64,000 nt of DNA from Phocoena phocoena. Its lineage: Eukaryota; Chordata; Mammalia; Artiodactyla; Phocoenidae. The stretch is taken from assembly GCF_963924675.1 (NCBI RefSeq), contig NC_089230.1, positions 71,167,223 to 71,231,222 of the forward strand, written 5' to 3'. Shown piece by piece: positions 59,901 to 64,000 of this stretch; the stretch's first letter is position 1; every line of letters begins with the position of its first letter. The position numbers were made by a program, and so were the translations under genes. The notes below the pieces were generated by a model. The model was not told where the DNA came from and did no database searches. It saw only the letters and a program-made list of their open reading frames with translations.

Positions 59901-61744
59901 GGCGACATCGGCCCTTTTGTGGCAGTTGGAGCCTGCTGTGAGCCTCCTCCCCTTGGTGATGAGGGCCCTCTCGTGTCAGGCCCTAACTGCTGGGTATCCA
60001 CATTTTCTGATACGTGCTAAGTGGTGCGAGGACACTGCTACCATGTTCCCAACCCCATGGGTATGTAGGTCTTCTGCTCTGAGGTCCCAACGTCTGGGTT
60101 GCTCACAGTTTCATGATGTGGGTCCTCTGCTGTGCGTTCACTGAGGCCTGGATCACATAGACTGGGTGCTCTGGGCCACCTGCTGGGAGGTTCCCACTGC
60201 GGGATTCCTCAGTTTTTTTATTCTATGGGCTCTGTGTTGTGAGGGTACTCCTGCCTGCCTCACTCCGAGCCCCTTGGAGATGTGGGTTCTCTGGTTTAGG
60301 CCACATGTGCTGGGTTCCTCACCTTTCTATGATGTTGCCACACTTGTGTGAGGACACTCCTGCCTGGTTCTGATCCCCTTGGTCATGTGGGCACTCTGGT
60401 GAGAGTCTTATCCCGGCTGGGTTCCTCACCCTTCTCTGAGGTAGGCCCTCTGCTGTGAGGTCACTCCTGCCTGGCTGTAACACGTCACCTTGACGACCTG
60501 GGCCCTCATTTGGGAGTTGGTGCCTACTTGGAGTCTCCTCCCCTCGGTAATGAGGGCCCTATGGCGTCAGGCCCTAACTCCTGGGCTCCCAAAATACTCT
60601 GATGTGCACCCTGTTGTGCGAGTACACTTCTGACAGGTTCCCAACCCCATGGGAATGTGGGCCTTCTCCTCTGAGGTCCTAACGGCTGGGTTGCTCACAG
60701 TTTCATGATGAGGGCCCTCTGTTGTGATTTCAGTCAGGACTGTGTCCCATAGCCTCGCTGCTCCTGGCTGCCTGCTGGGAGGTTCCAACTGCAGGATTCC
60801 TCACCTTTTTTATTCTATGGGCCCACTGTTTTGAGGCTCCTCCTGTCTGCCTCACTCCCAGCCTGTTTGTGACGTGTTTCCTCTGGTTTGAGGCAACGTG
60901 TGCTGGGTCCCTCATATTTTCGTGATATCGCCCCACTGGTGTGAGGACACTCCTTCTTGGATCCCACTCCCTTGGTGATGTGGGCCCTCAGGTGAGAGTC
61001 TGATCATCTTTGGGTTCCTCACACTTCTGGGAGGTTGGCCGGCTGCTCTGAGGTCACTCCTGCCTGGCTGGCACACCCCACATTGGCGACATCGGCCCTC
61101 TGGTAGCAGTTGGAGCCTGCTGGTAGCCACCTCCCCTCAGTGATGACGGCACTCTGACATCAGGTCCTAACTGCTGGGCTCCCCACATTTTCTGATGTGT
61201 TCCCACTTGTGTGATGACACTCCTGCTTGGTTCTCTTCCCCATGGGGATATGGGCCTTGTGCTCTGAGGTCACAACGGCTGGGTTGCTTACAGTATCATG
61301 ATTACAGCCCTCTGCTGTGAGTTCACTGTGGCCTGGATTCCATAGACTCGGTGCTCTGGGCTGCCTGCTGGGAAGTTCCAACTTCTGGATTCCTCACTTT
61401 TTTATACCATGGGCCATGGGTTGTGAGCTTAATCCTGCCTGCCTCACTCTGAGACCCATGGTGATGTGGGTCCTCTGGTTTGAGGCCACATGTTCTGGAT
61501 ACCTCAACTTTCAATGATGTGGCCCCATGGGTGTGAGGACACTCCTGCATGGTCCCCATTCCCTTGGTGATGTGGGCCCTCTGGAGAGAGTGTGATCCTA
61601 GCTGGGTTACTTACCCTATTGCGAGGTGGGCCTCTCTGATGTGAGGTCAACCCTGCCTGGCTGGCTCATGTCACCTTGGCGACGTGGGGCCTCTGTTGGC
61701 CAATGGAACATGCTGGGAGACTCCTACCCTCATTAATGAGGGCT
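50951..61744 (-). repeat. GC-rich HOR satellite array 5, inverted (about 17 HOR periods)
   Basis: About 10.8 kb, the longest array. Monomer 1 recurs near 50,970, 51,550, 52,415, 53,005, 53,600, 54,463, 55,050, 55,642, 56,237, 56,826, 57,418, 58,010, 58,600, 59,197, 59,787, 60,378, 60,972 and 61,563. The steps are about 590 bp except for two of about 864 bp (16-monomer variants). In its own orientation it begins at the half-MITE at 61,745 with monomer 9. It ends in a monomer 1/3 hybrid, having lost one A-B dimer. Frames of up to 190 codons (52,741-53,313 minus) are repeat translations. Confidence 0.9.
51550..53600 (-). repeat. ~2.05-kb block of one 16-mer and two 11-mer HORs
   Basis: This block and the next 16-mer at 53,600-54,463 share private variants such as 'CATAGCGTCGGTGCTCTGGG' and 'GTGTCCCCTTGTTTGAGG', which points to a recent block duplication inside the array. 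Confidence 0.6.
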
Positions 61745-61775
61745 GAGGAAAAAACGCATATGCCTTTTTAAGCCA
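61745..61775 (-). mobile_element. Half MITE at array 5 junction
   Basis: Same truncation as at 10,412, 14,010, 27,629 and 41,488. The adjoining monomer 9 carries the 16-bp perfect palindrome CCCTCATTAATGAGGG at 61,727-61,742. Confidence 0.75.
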
Positions 61776-62510
61776 AGTGCATCATTATGGCGGTTATGTC
61801 TCTTTTCCTATGCTTTCAGAGCAATTCCAGTCTACCTTCCGAAATCGCATTCTGGCCTGTTTTCAAGTCCCCCGAATACTACAATATATTTTTGGACAAT
61901 AGCTGTCATTTATCACTCTGCAGGTTTGTGAATTACAGTGCCCCTGAGCTCCTTTCTTCAACTCGCTTTCTTGTGAGCTGGGCACAAAACCACAGGATTG
62001 CTTCAGGTCTTAATCAGGTTCCGGCCGGGTACGTTGAGCCATTGGTTAATTCCTCTTATGGTGGGATATGAGCATTACATTTGCCCATGCAGACACCTAC
62101 AGCTAGTCTCTCATTGGTTCTCCCTATTCCTGTACATCTTGCACAGAAATTCCAAACTGTGCCAAACATAAGGTTACAGGCACTAACTCTCCAAGTTGGG
62201 AGAGTGCTAGTAAAGCGTCTGGAATGGTGAACCTGAATACCAAGGGAAGAGAACTGAGATGAATTTAAAAACGTTTCCCAATCACACGGTGGACCATACT
62301 CTGGGTTTTCCATGCAAGAATACCTTGAACCTGGAGAGTTGGGACCCATGGAATGGGTAACATGAATTATGACTTCAAAAGGTCAGCATTTGCTCACCGA
62401 ACCTCATCAATGCTATCAGCCGGAAGAGTCCAGCCTTATGTCTCACACAGCTCTGGGTGTAGATGTGGCAAATCCAGCTTGCATCACATGCGCTGAGTGA
62501 ATTATTTAAG
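61745..62510 (-). repeat. 1.75-kb satellite monomer, 5' part, inverted, at the entry to array 5
   Basis: The half-MITE at 61,745-61,775 (reverse complement CATATGCGTTTTTTCC) is followed by the ordinary 5' part of the monomer to about 62,510. Confidence 0.8.
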
Positions 62511-64000
62511 AATTGCTCTCTATTTCACTGTCATTGTGTTTTGTTTTTGAAATTGATTTTGATAACGGGATTTATCGGATTTTCAATGCTGCGTTTATGC
62601 CGCTGTACACACGCTTGATTCTCTTACGGAGACATATAAATCCATGGGTTTTAAGATTCTTCCTAGTCAGGTATATTCCTAGGCGTTGAATATGCGGTGT
62701 TGAGTCCATTTTGTTGAGCAAGGTGTAGGTCTTCTCTATTACATATTTGGCTTATGGAACGGTATCTGTGCTAATTTCTATCTCTGGTTTTTATGCAGCA
62801 CACCAACGCACCTTTCCCCATAAGCAAGCACTAGTAGATTTTCTAAATTTGAGACCCTGTTCTGTTTTGTAATTCAGTTCATGTGTAGTCAAGTTTACAA
62901 TCAATGTATTAGTGATGACTTATGATGTTTCTATTTCTGCGTGACTTAGTTCACATAGAATCAGCGTACCTGAATCCACTCACTATCCCGCTACGGGCCT
63001 GATGACACAGATTTCATTGCTGATTGATATTCCATTGTACGTACGTACCACAACTACTTTATCCATTTTTTGCTTTCTGGGATATTTACCTGGTACTGTA
63101 GACGAGGTTCTTGTGAACACAGCCGTTCCAAACTTTGAGATGGCTGTGTTTTTGATTTCAATTTACCTAAGCTATAGGACCATAAGTGGAAGTGCCATAG
63201 GCTGTGATGCTTTGTTTCTTACGTGTTTCAGGAAACACCATACACTTCTCCAGGGTGGCTGTTGGCAATTTACATCCTGCCAATCAGCATAACAAGGCTC
63301 CCTGTTCTCCATGTCGTGTCCTGCCTTTCTGGATTTTGCACTTTTTTCAGATGGCCCTTTTGCCAGGGGGGCAGTGAGACTTCATTGTATGCAGATTTCC
63401 TTCACAGGCTTGATTGGTTGGCCAAAAAGGTCGTATGCGTTTTTTCCTGAATATATTCAGGAAAAAACGCATACACACTTTTTGGCCAAGTGCATCATTG
63501 TCGACGTTCTGCCTCTTTTCCTATGCTTTAAGTGCAATTCCAGTCTACCCCCTGCAATCGTTTTCCTGAAATTCTGCCCCGCTTTCAAGTACTCTTCACA
63601 GGCTTACTGCAATATATTTTTGGAGGATAGCTGTCATTTATAACTCTGCAGGTTTGTGAATTACAGAGTCCCTGAAGTCCTTTCTTCAACTCGCTTTCTT
63701 GTGAGCTGGGCACAAAACCGCAGGATTGCTTCAGGCCTTAATCTGTGTCCGGCCGGGCACGCTGAGCCATTGGTTAATTCCTCTTCCTGGTGGGAAATGA
63801 GCGTTCCATTGGCCCATGCAGAAACTTACAGCTAGTGTCTCATTGGTTCTCCCTATTCCTGTTCATCTTGCGCAGAAATTGCATACTGTGCCAAACAGGA
63901 GGTTAAAGGCACTGACTCTCCAATTGGGGAGAGTGTTAGTAAAGCATATGGAATGTTGAACCCGAGGACCAGGATACGAAAACTGAGATGCATTTTAAAT
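62511..64000 (-). repeat. 1.75-kb satellite monomer, inverted, running off the window
   Basis: The L1-derived part (about 62,511-63,400), MITE (63,416-63,490) and part of the 5' segment (63,491-64,000) are all in reverse complement. It continues beyond the window. Confidence 0.8.
63416..63490 (-). mobile_element. Mariner-type MITE palindrome (inverted arm)
   Basis: GGTTGGCCAAAAAGG...CTTTTTGGCCAA, near-perfect arms, centre CTGAATATATTCAG. Confidence 0.8.

Noticed and set aside
1..64000. CENP-B box in either satellite
   Set aside because: I looked for TTCG....A..CGGG on both strands by eye and found no convincing match. A computed scan would settle it.

Overview
The window is mammalian repeat-dense heterochromatin with no ordinary host gene that I can support. 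The LINE-1 3' ends and the mariner-type TIRs (starting GGTTGGCCAAAAAG) are of the kind seen in cetartiodactyls. A satellite monomer of about 1.75 kb matches, in length, the 'common cetacean satellite' as I remember it. A whale is therefore the best guess, probably not a delphinid, whose version I recall as nearer 1.58 kb. This rests on memory, not on a search.

Layout. Two full copies and one interrupted copy of a ~17.2-kb tandem superunit fill the left two thirds: 1-17,264, 17,265-34,422 and 34,423-42,646. Each superunit holds, in order: the A-rich end of an old L1; a GC-rich stretch with an open frame lacking an ATG; a short VNTR; a decayed gammaretrovirus-like pol relic with a possible LTR-like 3' end; another L1 3' end; one divergent and several ordinary copies of the ~1.75-kb satellite; one or two blocks of a second, GC-rich satellite nested inside the first; and a 5'-truncated L1. 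At 42,647-50,254 lies a nearly full-length, young-looking L1 with intact ORF1 and an ORF2 broken by one extra A. From 50,255 to 64,000 the same satellites continue in inverted orientation, so the L1 sits at an inversion junction and has no matching target-site duplication.

The most interesting system is the GC-rich satellite. It has a ~53-bp monomer in two alternating types (A and B), organised into an 11-monomer higher-order repeat (HOR) of ~593 bp with order A B A B A B A B A A B. Five arrays are present. Four are complete, with roughly 2, 2, 8 and 17 HOR periods. All five enter at the same monomer, and the four complete ones leave at the same type of sequence. The entry point always lies a few bases from the centre of a mariner-derived palindrome in the 1.75-kb satellite, which suggests one founding insertion at a hairpin apex followed by unequal exchange.

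The 1.75-kb satellite is itself composite: an unassigned ~0.75-kb 5' part, a ~75-bp near-perfect mariner MITE palindrome, and a diverged L1 3' end of about 1 kb. No tRNA, rRNA, CRISPR or bacterial-type features are present. The only convincing protein-coding sequences are those of the L1.
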